DNA from: Lentisphaeria bacterium
GTDB lineage: Bacteria > Verrucomicrobiota > Lentisphaeria > Victivallales > UBA1829
DNA: 53,877 nucleotides
Assembly (NCBI GenBank): GCA_017541665.1
Contig: JAFXYP010000066.1
Coordinates: 1 to 53,877, forward strand
Direction: 5' to 3'
Made by a program: the position numbers and the translations under genes. Of the stretch, positions 19,744 through 29,256 are shown one piece after another. Position 1 is the first letter of the stretch. Every line of letters starts with the position of its first letter. The notes below the pieces were generated by a model. That model saw nothing but the letters and a program-made list of their open reading frames with translations. It was not told the DNA's origin and did no database searches.

Positions 19744-20721
19744 ATGAAACACCTCAAACTCTTCGCCTTCGTGGCGGCTTTCGCCGTCCTCTGCGGCTGC
19801 GTCGGCATCGGCGCATCCTCCACCGCCTCCACCAGAACGTCCTTCCCCGACAACGCGTTCAAGGAGATCCCGCAGGACTACTTCAGCGTCTGCGAAAAAG
19901 GCGGCGTCATCAAGGATTTCAAGTACAAGACGCGCGACAACCAGACCGCCGGCAGCCCCGAATTCGAAAAATCCGGCCTTGTCTACCTGCCCTACGGCTA
20001 CGATGAGAAGGATGCCTCCACGCGCTACAACGTGCTGTACCTGATGCACGGCGGCGGCGACTCCCCGGCGTGGTATTTCGGCGGCGAAGGGCAGAACACC
20101 CGCCTCAAGAACGTGATCGACCACCTGATCGCAAACGGCGAGATGAAGCCCCTCATCATCTGCGCCCTCTCCTACTACACGCAGTACAGCAACGACGCCA
20201 CCAAGAACTGCATCGACTACCATTACGAGCTTGACAAGGACGTGATCCCCGTCTTCGAAACGCAGTACCACACCTACGCCAAAGACGTCTCGCAGAAGGA
20301 ACTCGACGCATCCAGATGGCACCGCGCCTTCGGCGGGTTCTCCATGGGCGCCTGCGCCACCTGGTCCGTCTTCGAGCACTGCCTCGGCGAAATGGGCTAC
20401 TTCATCCCGATGAGCGGCGACTGCTGGGCGATCGGGCGCGGCAAGTCCGTCGAATCCGCCAAGCACCTCGCCGACACGGTCGTCAAAAACGGCAAGACCG
20501 CAAAGGACTTCTACATCTACTCCGGCTGCGGACGCAATGACGTTGCAGAGCCGAACATGACCCCGATGATCAACGAGATGAAGAAATATCCCGATATCTT
20601 CATCTACTGCGACAACTTCAAGGACGGCAACCTCTACCAGATGGTCTACGAGCGCGGCGGACACGACATCAACTCCGTCATGCGCGTCATGTACAACGGC
20701 CTGCCAAAGTTGTTCGACTGA
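19744..20721 (+). CDS. Lipoprotein esterase, alpha/beta hydrolase (CE1/feruloyl esterase-like)
   Basis: 325 residues. The N terminus (FAFVAAFAVLCGC) is a lipoprotein signal with the lipid Cys inside LCGC. The rest is an alpha/beta hydrolase of the esterase D/CE1 type: LVYLPYGYDEKD, YLMHGGGDSPAWY (oxyanion loop), nucleophile S200 in GGFSMGA, and catalytic H307 in ERGGHDINSV. Such enzymes remove feruloyl or acetyl esters from plant polysaccharides. A membrane- or surface-bound role in glycan use agrees with the LacI, GH2 and GH39 genes downstream. AAGGA precedes the ATG. The exact substrate is not known. Confidence 0.82.
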   Translation: MKHLKLFAFVAAFAVLCGCVGIGASSTASTRTSFPDNAFKEIPQDYFSVCEKGGVIKDFKYKTRDNQTAGSPEFEKSGLVYLPYGYDEKDASTRYNVLYLMHGGGDSPAWYFGGEGQNTRLKNVIDHLIANGEMKPLIICALSYYTQYSNDATKNCIDYHYELDKDVIPVFETQYHTYAKDVSQKELDASRWHRAFGGFSMGACATWSVFEHCLGEMGYFIPMSGDCWAIGRGKSVESAKHLADTVVKNGKTAKDFYIYSGCGRNDVAEPNMTPMINEMKKYPDIFIYCDNFKDGNLYQMVYERGGHDINSVMRVMYNGLPKLFD

Positions 20722-20923
20722 CAGTCCTGTCCCAATCGACGGGGATTCAAAAACGGATCCCGCGCCAATGCAAATTAATTGGCACATTTTATCAAAAGCA
20801 ACAATGCCCGTATCCCTCTCCCGGATACGGACAATATTTTATTGTTTTTGCAATCATTCATCTTATTTGATTTCAGAATACCCGGTCCGCTCACAAAAGA
20901 TGCAAGATTCTCTTAAAAATCAT

Positions 20924-20952
20924 TTGTGCTTTTGCATCCAAGATGCTATATT
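20924..20952 (+). promoter_or_regulatory. lacI-family promoter with a palindromic operator-like site
   Basis: TTGTGC (20924-20929), 17-bp spacer, TATATT (20947-20952). The spacer contains the inverted repeat GCATC-CAA-GATGC (20934-20946), and a third GATGC half-site lies upstream at 20899-20903. This arrangement suggests autoregulation by the encoded LacI-type protein; that is inference. Confidence 0.5.
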
Positions 20953-21000
20953 ATGGCATTCCTCGCAGTTTTTCCGAAGCAACAACACCGGAGGTTCATC

Positions 21001-22029
21001 ATGGCCAGCTTGAAAGATATTGCCGAACGCGCAGGAGTCAACATCGCAACCGTTTCCCGTTTCTTCAATAACCGCAACCTCGTCAAAGCCTCGACCGCCG
21101 AACGGATCGACGCCATCGTGAAGGAGGTCGGCTACCAGCAGCGCGCCCGGCGCCAGGGCCCCCGCACCCCCGACCGCGTCGGCATCCGCCATTTCCGCGT
21201 CATGGTCGTGGGCAACTCGATCGCATCCATCGAGCGCTATTTCCACTGGGGCCTCATGTCCCGCTTCATCGCCGCCGTGTTCAACGAGCTCCAGAAGCTC
21301 GACATCTCCATGGAGATCTGCATCGTCGGCGAGGACGGCACGATCCCGGAACGCCTGAACCCGGATTACTGCGACGGCGTGATCCTCTGCAGCGAACCCG
21401 TCAACAGCGCAGTGCGCGAAAAGCTCCATCAGCGCCTGCAGTCCATTTCCACGGTCAACACCTTCTTCAACGCCGACAGCGAGACCAACCACTTCGACAT
21501 CATCAAGTTCGACATGCGCGAGGTCGCCCACATCTCCACGCGTTATTTCTCCGAACACGGCGTGAAGGAAATCGCAATCTTCCCGCAGTACCTCAAAAGC
21601 CGGTTCAAGCATAAGGAGCTCACCGAATCCTTCCGGTCCGGGTGTGACCGCGTCGGCATCCGCTGGACCGACTTTGCGGACGCTGTGGAGAAGTGCATCC
21701 CGATGAACGAATACTACAGGAAGATCACGGACGAGTTCCTCCGGCTCAGGACTGCCACCGGCATGGCGTTCATCACCAGTGCCGACATGCTGGGCGTTCT
21801 GAACGAGCTCCGGGCACGCGGGATCGACTTCACGAAGTACGAGTACATCGCCGCATTCGCCAGCGAACACACGCTCCGCTTCTTCGAAAAGGTCCCGCCG
21901 TTCATCGACCTCAAGCACGAGGAACTCGGCGTCATGACCGCGAAACGCCTCCTCGACAGGATTCATTCGTTCAACCGCCTCCCGCGCACCGACATCGTCA
22001 TCGTGCCCGAACTCAGGCAGCTCGACTGA
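21001..22029 (+). CDS. LacI family transcriptional regulator
   Basis: 342 residues, normal for LacI/GalR. N-terminal HTH and hinge (residues 2-60): SLKDIAERAGVNIATVSRFF followed by NNRNLVKASTAERI and VGYQQRARRQG. The effector domain is periplasmic-binding-protein-like, with GVILCSEPVN, TRYFSEHGVKEIAIFP and a C-terminal DLKHEELGVMTAKRLLDRI. The ATG at 21001 follows GGAGG; the longer upstream frame includes the promoter and is rejected. It probably controls its own gene and the GH2 gene directly downstream in response to a sugar. A terminator separates it from the GH2 gene. Confidence 0.88.
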   Translation: MASLKDIAERAGVNIATVSRFFNNRNLVKASTAERIDAIVKEVGYQQRARRQGPRTPDRVGIRHFRVMVVGNSIASIERYFHWGLMSRFIAAVFNELQKLDISMEICIVGEDGTIPERLNPDYCDGVILCSEPVNSAVREKLHQRLQSISTVNTFFNADSETNHFDIIKFDMREVAHISTRYFSEHGVKEIAIFPQYLKSRFKHKELTESFRSGCDRVGIRWTDFADAVEKCIPMNEYYRKITDEFLRLRTATGMAFITSADMLGVLNELRARGIDFTKYEYIAAFASEHTLRFFEKVPPFIDLKHEELGVMTAKRLLDRIHSFNRLPRTDIVIVPELRQLD

Positions 22030-22095
22030 CCCGGACCGGAAAAGCGCAGGGCATCCATTCGTCTCCGCAGAATCCGAATCCATCCCGGTTTCACG

Positions 22096-22127
22096 GCGGC
22101 TCCGCTTCACGGCGGGGCCGCTTTTTT
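22096..22127 (+). terminator. Terminator after the lacI-family gene
   Basis: 10-bp stem GCGGCTCCGC (22096-22105) / GCGGGGCCGC (22112-22121) with one G-T pair, followed by a run of Ts. Confidence 0.75.
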
Positions 22128-22288
22128 CGGCACATATGCCGGAGTGTGCAAATAGTCTATGCTTTTGAGCAAAAAAGCGATAGTTTTTTTCTTTCTCCGT
22201 GATATTGTATTAGCAGAAATCAAAACAAGGCGGACGCAACGTCCCGCCGGAAAGAATCCCCCACCTCAAAGCACCACGGAGGCCCAGC

Positions 22289-25200
22289 ATGCAAACCGGA
22301 ATCAGCACCGATCGTCCCGTCCTCACACAGTCCGCGACCCGCGCCCGCATCGACCTGTGCGGCGCCTGGCGGCTTCAGGTCAACACTTCCGCCGAACGCC
22401 CCGACGAGTCCGGCGTCTGGGAGGGTTTCGAGGTGCCCGGCTGGAGGAGCGCCGTCCGCAAGGACGTGCCGTATTTCCTTTGGTTCCGGCGGGAACTCGA
22501 AATCCCGGCGGGATGGCAGGGCAAACGCATCGTGCTGAACCTGCGCGGCGCAAGAAACACCCCGAAAGTCTTCCTCGACGGACAATGCGCCGGCAGCAGG
22601 TTCGACGGATGGACGCCGTTCGAACTCGACATCACGGAATTCGTCCGTCCCGGCGGAACCCACACGCTCGACCTGTGCTGCGGTGACCGGAGCGCGGTCG
22701 AGGACCTCACGAAAAGCCCGGACGAAATCGCCCACACGATCGCCCCGGTCGGCGGCTACCACGACAACTGCGGCCCCTTCCTGCCCGTTTATCTGGACGC
22801 ATACGGACCGCTTCATTTGGAGGACTCCCGCCTCGCGATCGTCACTTCCGTGCGGGAGATGGCCCTGACCGTGACGGGCGCGGTCGTCCACAGCGCGGGC
22901 GCGCTGCCGGATGCGTCCGAGCTCAGGATCGAATGCACCGTGCTGGACGGGGACGATTCCGTGCTGACATTCGGCGGAACTCCTCAGTTCGGGGATATCA
23001 AACTCTCGGACGAACCGGACGACGCGGCGTTCGATCCCGGCGCATGGCGGTTCCTCGCGGCGTTCCCGGGTGCGAAACTCTGGACGCCCGAAACGCCGAA
23101 CCTGTACCGGCTCAGGATCCGCCTGTACCGCGGCGATGCCCTCTGCGACGAGTCCTTCACGCGCTTCGGGTTCCGCGAGGTCTGGAGCGAGGGGCCGGAT
23201 TTCTACCTGAACGGGGTGAAGCGGCGTCTGCTCGCGTCGAGCACATGGCCCGCCTACGGATACATCCCGCGCGACGAGGTCTTCCGCCGGGTCCGCCGGT
23301 GGAAGGACGACGGCGTGCTCGCGTTCCGGTTCCACAACCAGCCGTGGCAGGAGGACTATCTCGACGCATGCGACGAGATCGGCGTCATGACCATCGACGA
23401 ATCGCCCGTGTACACCGACGGCAACGCGATGTACGCGTACAACGAGGATATCTTCTGGAACAACTTCGCCGATGTGCTGCGCGGCATGATCCGGCGCGAC
23501 CGCAACCACGCCTCGCTCGTGATGTGGAGCGTGGGCAACGAGATCCTGTTCATGGGCTCGGTCAAATTCTGCCCCGACCTCAACCGCCGCCTCGGCGAAA
23601 TGGGCACGCTCACGAAGCGCTTCGACCCGACCCGCCTTACGATGTTCGAGGCCGACCGCGACCCGGACGGCAAGTACGACATGATCGGGCTGCACTACCC
23701 GCACGAAATGCCTGCGCTGTACGCCTATCCCGACGCCGCAGAATGGCTCGGCCGCCGCATCGAGGCGGAGGCCGCGGGCGGCATGCTCGGAAAACAGTCG
23801 GAGACGTTCTTCTGGGACCGCAGGAAGCCGCTGTACATCGGCGAATACCTCTGGTGCCCGCAGACCGATTACTCCGTCGGATCCATCTGGTTCGGCGAGG
23901 AAGTCTACCTCAGCCGACAGAAATGCAACCACGAAGCCAAGCTCCTCGGGTGGATCGACCAGACGGAGGCGTTCCGCATGGCGGGCGTCACCGGCATGTG
24001 CCCGTGGACGGCCTACGGATTCGGCGGCACGCCCGTGCCCGGCGCGGCCGAGGCGGAAAAAATCTTCTACCGCAGGATCGCCTGTTTTCGGCGGGACCGT
24101 GCGTGCCGCGTCTTCGCAGGTACGCGGAAAGACGTCGCATTCGACGTGCTCAACGATTCGCCGGAGACGCAGGCTCTGGAGCTGACGGTCGCCGTCGACG
24201 GCATGGACGCGGATTCCGTGAAGCTTACGCTCGAACCGGGCGGCGCGCGAACGGTCTCGCTCGGATTCACGGCGAAGGCGGCGTCCGGCGCGGAATTCCC
24301 CGGATACGTGACGTCCACGCTCGAATTCCGCCTGGCCGCCAACGGAACCGAAGTCCAGCGGGAGAGTTTCCAGTACAAGATCTATCCCGTCCCGGCGAAG
24401 GAAAATGCCGGAAACACGCTCGTTTACCGGGCGCCGGGCGACCTTGATTTCGCCGCGCTCGATCCTGCTGAAACCGTCGTCGTCATCGCGGAGAACGTGC
24501 TCGGGACGCCCGAAAGGCCGGCGCCGTTTGACGCGGACGGATTCCGCCGCTTCCTGACGGCCGGCGGCCGCGCGCTCGTCCTGGCGCAGGAAACGCTTGA
24601 CCCGCTCGGACTCGGCGTGAACCTCAAGGACCACCCGTCCACCATGGCATTCCCGCTCGCGACGGACCATCCCCTGCTGGCGGGGCTCGAACCCGCCGAC
24701 TTCAAGTGGTGGGCGGACGGACATTACATCTCCCGCCGTGAGATCGTGCGCGAAGGCCGCAACGGCCTGGAGGCATTCCTCGTGACGGGCGGATTCAGCG
24801 CGCTCGCTCAGACGCCGTTCGCCGACCTGCCGTTCGGCGACGGGCATGCCGTCCTGATGCAGCTGCTGGCCGGAAGCAAGCGCCGTGCCGAACCCGCCGC
24901 GGAGATCCTCTGCCGGAACGCCGTTTCCTATTTGAATTCCCTCCCGCGCAAACATTCCGTCCCGGCCCGCGTGCTCGCCTCGGATCCGGCCGTCCTCCGC
25001 GTCGTGCGGACCATCGGGCTGGACGATTCCGGAGCAGCCGGTGCGCGGTTCATCGCGGCCGACGGCGACTGTCCCGGGCTGGACATGACTCCGGACCAGC
25101 TCGCCGCCTGGATCCGCGACGGCGGCGTCTTCTGCTGGCACATGCCGGACGAACAGACGTTCGAACGTCTGAAACACGCCATCGGGGCGGACGGGATCGC

Positions 25201-26350
25201 CTGCGTGAGGGAAGACTGCTCCGGCGTCATCTCCGACCGGCGGTCACCCCTGCTGTTCGGCGTCTCGCAGGAAGACGTCACGCACTGCCGCATCTACGAC
25301 TGGGACAGCAAGCTCGACATCCAGTCGGACGCCGCCTCCATGCGATTCGTGCCGGAGTCGTTCGCTCAACCCGGCCCTGTGCCGGGTGCAGTCAAGCTCG
25401 AAGGCGGTCCCGTCCCGATGAAGACGCCGCCGGTCGGCATGCCCGGATTCGTGGACCCCGCGCCGCACTCGGTCTTCACCGCCACGCGCGAAAAAGCCGG
25501 GGTCGTCTGCCTGGCCATCCGGCTCGACGCACCCGAAGCTCTGCCGGACATCGTCGACATGGGCGTCAACGGCGGCCACTACGTTTTCAAGTTCGCGGAA
25601 AAGCCGCTCTGCCGCATCGCGGTCGGCGACATGGAGCAGGTCTGGTTCACCCCGGACAGCCCCGGCGAATACCGCACCATCATCCATCTCCCCGCGGGAG
25701 CCTCGCAGATCGACGTTCGGGGTGCGGGCAGGGCCGGAGTCGGCGCAGGCGCGTTCGCGGAGGCGTACCTTTCCGAGGCGGAATATCCCGCCGGAGTCGA
25801 AGTCCCCGTCGTGCCCGGTTCGCTCGTGAGCTGGAAGCTCGGCGACGGACGCGTGGTGCTGGACGGCTCGAACTGGACTTGTGACCGCGACGGGAACGGC
25901 GCGCGCGGGGAGCGTTATCTGAGCGGGCTGCTCCGCAACCTGGGCGCCGGATTCCGCACGGAACGCCGGGATGCGGGCGACGCCGACGACCCGGACAACC
26001 TGATCTCCGCGACGCGCATCGCAGGCGGGATCGTGCAGGTGCTCTCCGACAACACGCTCGTCGTGCTGGAAACGGACTTCGAGACGCCGCAGTCGGGGCT
26101 CCACGTTGTTCATATCGACGCCGTGTGCTACCCCTACCAGCGCATCTACTCCGAGGTCAGGATCGAGATCGACGGCAAACCCGTCGCCGCCCGTGAGATC
26201 GCATCCGACGTCACCGCGGGCTACGACCTGGCGGAGATCCTGCTCGACGCCGGTGCACACCGTGTCCGCATGACCTACGGCAATGACGGATTCGGGGACG
26301 GCGGCGACCGCGCGCTCTTCATCCGCAAGCTGAAGGTCCTGCCGAAATAA
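22289..26350 (+). CDS. Very large glycoside hydrolase family 2-like enzyme
   Basis: 1353 residues. An N-terminal sugar-binding jelly roll (residues about 15-150, with WRLQVNT, WFRRELEIPAGW and FDGWTPFELDITEFV) and an Ig-like domain lead into a GH2 (beta/alpha)8 barrel. The proposed acid/base E418 is in MWSVGNE and the nucleophile E519 in KPLYIGEYLW. Beyond the barrel lie about 750 residues. These hold a domain like a glutamine-amidotransferase or trimerisation fold (RRFLTAGGRALVLAQ, then GDGHAVLMQLLA) and a carbohydrate-binding-like C terminus. No signal peptide is visible, so it may act in the cytoplasm on imported oligosaccharides. GGAGG precedes the ATG. Beta-galactosidase, glucuronidase and mannosidase activities all occur in GH2; the specificity is unknown. 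Confidence 0.85.
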   Translation: MQTGISTDRPVLTQSATRARIDLCGAWRLQVNTSAERPDESGVWEGFEVPGWRSAVRKDVPYFLWFRRELEIPAGWQGKRIVLNLRGARNTPKVFLDGQCAGSRFDGWTPFELDITEFVRPGGTHTLDLCCGDRSAVEDLTKSPDEIAHTIAPVGGYHDNCGPFLPVYLDAYGPLHLEDSRLAIVTSVREMALTVTGAVVHSAGALPDASELRIECTVLDGDDSVLTFGGTPQFGDIKLSDEPDDAAFDPGAWRFLAAFPGAKLWTPETPNLYRLRIRLYRGDALCDESFTRFGFREVWSEGPDFYLNGVKRRLLASSTWPAYGYIPRDEVFRRVRRWKDDGVLAFRFHNQPWQEDYLDACDEIGVMTIDESPVYTDGNAMYAYNEDIFWNNFADVLRGMIRRDRNHASLVMWSVGNEILFMGSVKFCPDLNRRLGEMGTLTKRFDPTRLTMFEADRDPDGKYDMIGLHYPHEMPALYAYPDAAEWLGRRIEAEAAGGMLGKQSETFFWDRRKPLYIGEYLWCPQTDYSVGSIWFGEEVYLSRQKCNHEAKLLGWIDQTEAFRMAGVTGMCPWTAYGFGGTPVPGAAEAEKIFYRRIACFRRDRACRVFAGTRKDVAFDVLNDSPETQALELTVAVDGMDADSVKLTLEPGGARTVSLGFTAKAASGAEFPGYVTSTLEFRLAANGTEVQRESFQYKIYPVPAKENAGNTLVYRAPGDLDFAALDPAETVVVIAENVLGTPERPAPFDADGFRRFLTAGGRALVLAQETLDPLGLGVNLKDHPSTMAFPLATDHPLLAGLEPADFKWWADGHYISRREIVREGRNGLEAFLVTGGFSALAQTPFADLPFGDGHAVLMQLLAGSKRRAEPAAEILCRNAVSYLNSLPRKHSVPARVLASDPAVLRVVRTIGLDDSGAAGARFIAADGDCPGLDMTPDQLAAWIRDGGVFCWHMPDEQTFERLKHAIGADGIACVREDCSGVISDRRSPLLFGVSQEDVTHCRIYDWDSKLDIQSDAASMRFVPESFAQPGPVPGAVKLEGGPVPMKTPPVGMPGFVDPAPHSVFTATREKAGVVCLAIRLDAPEALPDIVDMGVNGGHYVFKFAEKPLCRIAVGDMEQVWFTPDSPGEYRTIIHLPAGASQIDVRGAGRAGVGAGAFAEAYLSEAEYPAGVEVPVVPGSLVSWKLGDGRVVLDGSNWTCDRDGNGARGERYLSGLLRNLGAGFRTERRDAGDADDPDNLISATRIAGGIVQVLSDNTLVVLETDFETPQSGLHVVHIDAVCYPYQRIYSEVRIEIDGKPVAAREIASDVTAGYDLAEILLDAGAHRVRMTYGNDGFGDGGDRALFIRKLKVLPK

Positions 26351-26404
26351 AAACAGTTCGGTCCGATCCGCCCCGCCGATGCTGTCACACCGCCGGGAAC
26401 ATCC

Positions 26405-26442
26405 ACCGCCGTTTCCGCATCATCTGCGAACGGCGGTTTTTT
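26405..26442 (+). terminator. Terminator after the GH2 gene
   Basis: 9-bp perfect stem ACCGCCGTT (26405-26413) / AACGGCGGT (26429-26437), inner CGCA/TGCG pair, then TTTTT. Confidence 0.85.
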
Positions 26443-26515
26443 ACGTTTTCTTTTTGTTTTTTCGCGTTTTTTTTGAAATAACGCATTTAATCTATGAAAA
26501 AAAACAAAAAGTGCA

Positions 26516-26544
26516 TTGATTTGTTTCGTGTCGTATTGTATAGT
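26516..26544 (+). promoter_or_regulatory. Promoter of the GH39-like gene
   Basis: TTGATT (26516-26521), 17-bp spacer, TATAGT (26539-26544), in an AT-rich leader; about 100 nt of 5' UTR precede the ATG. Confidence 0.6.
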
Positions 26545-26646
26545 TTAAACGAAAAAATGTAGTCTTCCGCACGGTTCCGCTTTTTTGCATGGACCGGGCG
26601 GACCGGCCGCACGTGATTCCGAACCCAAAGCTCAAGGAGCCAGTTC

Positions 26647-28989
26647 ATGAAAAAACAAACAGCAGTTTCCCCCGCAAAGAAGAATGAACCCCGCATCATC
26701 GAATCCGACCTCACGCAGCTCAAGGGGCCGCGTTCCATGGTCTGGAGCGACTGCGTCGGCGCAGGACGGATCGGCGAAGGCCTCCGCGATTCCTGGCGCA
26801 AGCAGCTGGAACACTGCCACAAGGAATTCGGATTCCGCTACCTCCGGGCGCACGGCCTGCTCCACGACGAAATGCGCGTGTACACCGAGGACAAGAACGG
26901 CAAGCCCGTCTATAATTTCATGTACATCGACGACGTGTACGATTTTCTGCTCTCCATCGGCATGAAGCCCTTCGTCGAGCTCGGATTCATGCCCGAAAAG
27001 CTGGCGTCCGTCCCGTCCGCCGACACGAAACCCGGCGACGCCACCGTCTTCTGGTGGAAAGCGAACGTGACCCCGCCCGCGAAATACGAGAAATGGGACG
27101 CCCTTATCAGGACGCTCGTCCAGCACTGGACCGACCGCTACGGAGCGGACGAACTCAAGACCTGGCGTTTCGAAGTCTGGAACGAGCCGAACCTCAACAT
27201 CTTCTGGCGCCTCTCCGATGAAAAGCGCCTCCCCGAATACCTGAAACTCTACGAACACACCGCCAAAGCCGTGAAGTCCGTCAACAAGGACTACCCCGTC
27301 GGCGGCCCCTCCGGCGCAGGGCCCGTCTTCATCGAGGAGCTCATCGACTACTGCAACAAGAAGAAACTCCCCCTCGACTTCATCACCTACCACACCTACG
27401 GCCTCGGCGACGGCCCCAGCGGACTCGACCAGTTCGGCAACCGCAAGCTCTTCCTGCATCCCAGCCTCCACTATGTCTGCGACATGGCGAACCAGCCGCT
27501 GCCCGCCATTGTGAAGAAAGCAAAGAAGAAACTCCCCGTCTACATCACCGAGTGGAATTCCTCCTACTCGCCCGTCGACCCGGTCCACGATTCCTTCTTC
27601 GCCGGCCCGTTCATTCTGGAACAGCTCCGCAACACCGAGGCGCTGGACTCCATGAGCTTCTGGACCTTCACGGACATCTTCGAGGAGAACGGACCCGCGC
27701 CGCGTCCGTTCCACGGCGGGTTCGGCCTCATGTCCTACCAGGGCATTCCGAAGGCCGCCTACTGGGCGTACAAATATCTCTCCCTCCTCGGAAGCACCGA
27801 GGTCGTCTCCTCCGACAAATCCTCCTACGTCTGCCGCGATGAAAAGGGCGGCGTCCAGGTCCTCTTCTGGGATCTCACCCATCCCACCGACGGCGGCAAG
27901 GTCAGCAACCAGGACTTCTTCTTCAAGACCGTCCCCGCCACCGCAAACGGCGAGGCGTCCGTCGTGCTGCATCACCTCCCCGCCGGCGAATACGACATCA
28001 AGGTCTTCATGATCGGCCACCAGCAGAACGACCCGTACACCCTGTGGCTGAACGCCGGCGCGCCCGCCGACCTCACCCGCGAGGACGTGGAGGAACTGAA
28101 GAAGAACTCCGCCATGGAACCTGTGTTCCAGGCCGACATGAACGTTCAGGATATGGTCACGCTCACGATGCCGATCCAGACGAACAGCGTGTATTTCATC
28201 ACCCTCACGCCGAAAAAACTCCTTCCCGTGAAGCCCGCGCCCGCAAAGGCCACTGAGCCTGCGAAGAAAGCGGAAGCAAAAGCTCCGGCAAAGCCCGCGC
28301 CCGCAAAGGCCACTGAGCCTGCGAAGAAAGCGGAAGCAAAAGCTCCGGCAAAGCCCGCGCCCGCAAAGGCCGCTGAGCCTGCGAAGAAAGCGGAAGCAAA
28401 AGCTCCGGCAAAGCCCGCGCCCGCGAAGGCCGCTGAGCCTGTAAAGAAAGCGGAAGCAAAAGCTCCGGCAAAGCCCGCGCCCGCGAAGGCCGCTGAGCCT
28501 GTAAAGAAAGCGGAAGCAAAAGCTCCGGCAAAGCCCGCCGCCAAGCCCGCAGCGCCCGCCAAGTCCGCAGCGCCCGCGAAAAAGGCGGAGGCAAAAGCTC
28601 CGGCAAAGCCCGCTGCGAAGCCCGCGCCTGCCAAAGCTGTCGCACCTGCCAAGAAGGCTCCGGCGAAACCCGCTGCGAAGCCTGTGCCCGCCAAGGCCGC
28701 TGCGCCTGCGAAGAAGGCTCCGGCGAAACCCGCCGCGAAGCCTGCGCCTGCCAAGGCTGCTGTGCCTGCGAAGAAGGCTCCGGCGAAACCCGCCGCGAAA
28801 CCTGCGCCTGCCAAGGCTGCCGCGCCTGCGAAGAAGGCTCCGGCGAAACCCGCCGCGAAACCTGCGCCTGCCAAGGCTGCCGCGCCTGCGAAGAAGGCTC
28901 CGGCGAAACCCGCCGCGAAGCCTGCGCCCGCCAAGGCTGCCGCGCCTGCCAAGAAGGCTCCGGCGAAACCCGCCGCGAAGAAAAAATAA
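26647..28989 (+). CDS. GH39-like beta-xylosidase with Lys/Ala/Pro repeat tail
   Basis: 780 residues. Residues about 15-500 match clan GH-A family 39: acid/base E180 in RFEVWNEPN and nucleophile E302 in VYITEWNSSYSP, with YHTYG and SFWTFTDIFEENG in between and after. It should hydrolyse beta-xylosides or related glycosides. No signal peptide is seen. From residue 529 to the end (about 250 residues) the protein turns into a strongly basic, low-complexity tail of 20-residue units: five of the type KPAPAKATEPAKKAEAKAPA, one transitional, and six of the type KPAAKPAPAKAAAPAKKAPA. This resembles histone H1-like or AlgP-like tails. Such a tail on a glycosidase is unusual; it may bind polyanions such as acidic glycans or nucleic acid. 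AAGGAG precedes the ATG. Confidence 0.85.
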   Translation: MKKQTAVSPAKKNEPRIIESDLTQLKGPRSMVWSDCVGAGRIGEGLRDSWRKQLEHCHKEFGFRYLRAHGLLHDEMRVYTEDKNGKPVYNFMYIDDVYDFLLSIGMKPFVELGFMPEKLASVPSADTKPGDATVFWWKANVTPPAKYEKWDALIRTLVQHWTDRYGADELKTWRFEVWNEPNLNIFWRLSDEKRLPEYLKLYEHTAKAVKSVNKDYPVGGPSGAGPVFIEELIDYCNKKKLPLDFITYHTYGLGDGPSGLDQFGNRKLFLHPSLHYVCDMANQPLPAIVKKAKKKLPVYITEWNSSYSPVDPVHDSFFAGPFILEQLRNTEALDSMSFWTFTDIFEENGPAPRPFHGGFGLMSYQGIPKAAYWAYKYLSLLGSTEVVSSDKSSYVCRDEKGGVQVLFWDLTHPTDGGKVSNQDFFFKTVPATANGEASVVLHHLPAGEYDIKVFMIGHQQNDPYTLWLNAGAPADLTREDVEELKKNSAMEPVFQADMNVQDMVTLTMPIQTNSVYFITLTPKKLLPVKPAPAKATEPAKKAEAKAPAKPAPAKATEPAKKAEAKAPAKPAPAKAAEPAKKAEAKAPAKPAPAKAAEPVKKAEAKAPAKPAPAKAAEPVKKAEAKAPAKPAAKPAAPAKSAAPAKKAEAKAPAKPAAKPAPAKAVAPAKKAPAKPAAKPVPAKAAAPAKKAPAKPAAKPAPAKAAVPAKKAPAKPAAKPAPAKAAAPAKKAPAKPAAKPAPAKAAAPAKKAPAKPAAKPAPAKAAAPAKKAPAKPAAKKK
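28231..28980 (+). repeat. 60-bp tandem repeats encoding the basic tail
   Basis: Period of exactly 60 bp: five near-identical units at 28231-28530, a transitional segment, and six units of a second type from about 28612 to 28971. The nearly unchanged DNA points to recent amplification and likely length variation between strains. Confidence 0.9.
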
Positions 28990-29012
28990 GCGGAACGTTT
29001 TTTAACGCTTCA

Positions 29013-29057
29013 GCCCGGCATTGGGATCAGCATCCAATGCCGGGCGAATTTGTTTTA
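29013..29057 (+). terminator. Terminator after the GH39-like gene
   Basis: 12-bp perfect stem GCCCGGCATTGG (29013-29024) / CCAATGCCGGGC (29034-29045), followed by GAATTTGTTTT. Confidence 0.8.
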
Positions 29058-29137
29058 TTCTCGAAAATACTGCATGTAGGATAACAAAAAGTTTATGTTT
29101 ATTGATAAAAAATACATACTATCGGTCAAAAATGATA

Positions 29138-29165
29138 TTTAAATTTCGTTTTGATGTGCTATAGT
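29138..29165 (+). promoter_or_regulatory. Probable promoter of the isomerase-like/ABC importer operon
   Basis: TATAGT (29160-29165) with a weak -35 TTTAAA (29138-29143), 16-bp spacer. The poor -35 suggests dependence on an activator. A 90-nt leader follows, with short inverted repeats such as GGACTGT/ACAGTCC. Confidence 0.4.
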
Positions 29166-29256
29166 AATAGAGTTAAATCAGCCTCAACCGGGGGCTGGCC
29201 TCGCAATTTTAACCGGACTGTTTTTTCTTTTTACAGTCCTATAAGGAGTTATACAA

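Noticed and set aside
28146..28952. 268-residue Ala/Gly/Phe-rich minus-strand frame resembling a membrane protein
   Set aside because: It is the reverse complement of the Lys/Ala/Pro tail repeats of the GH39-like gene; its composition follows from them.
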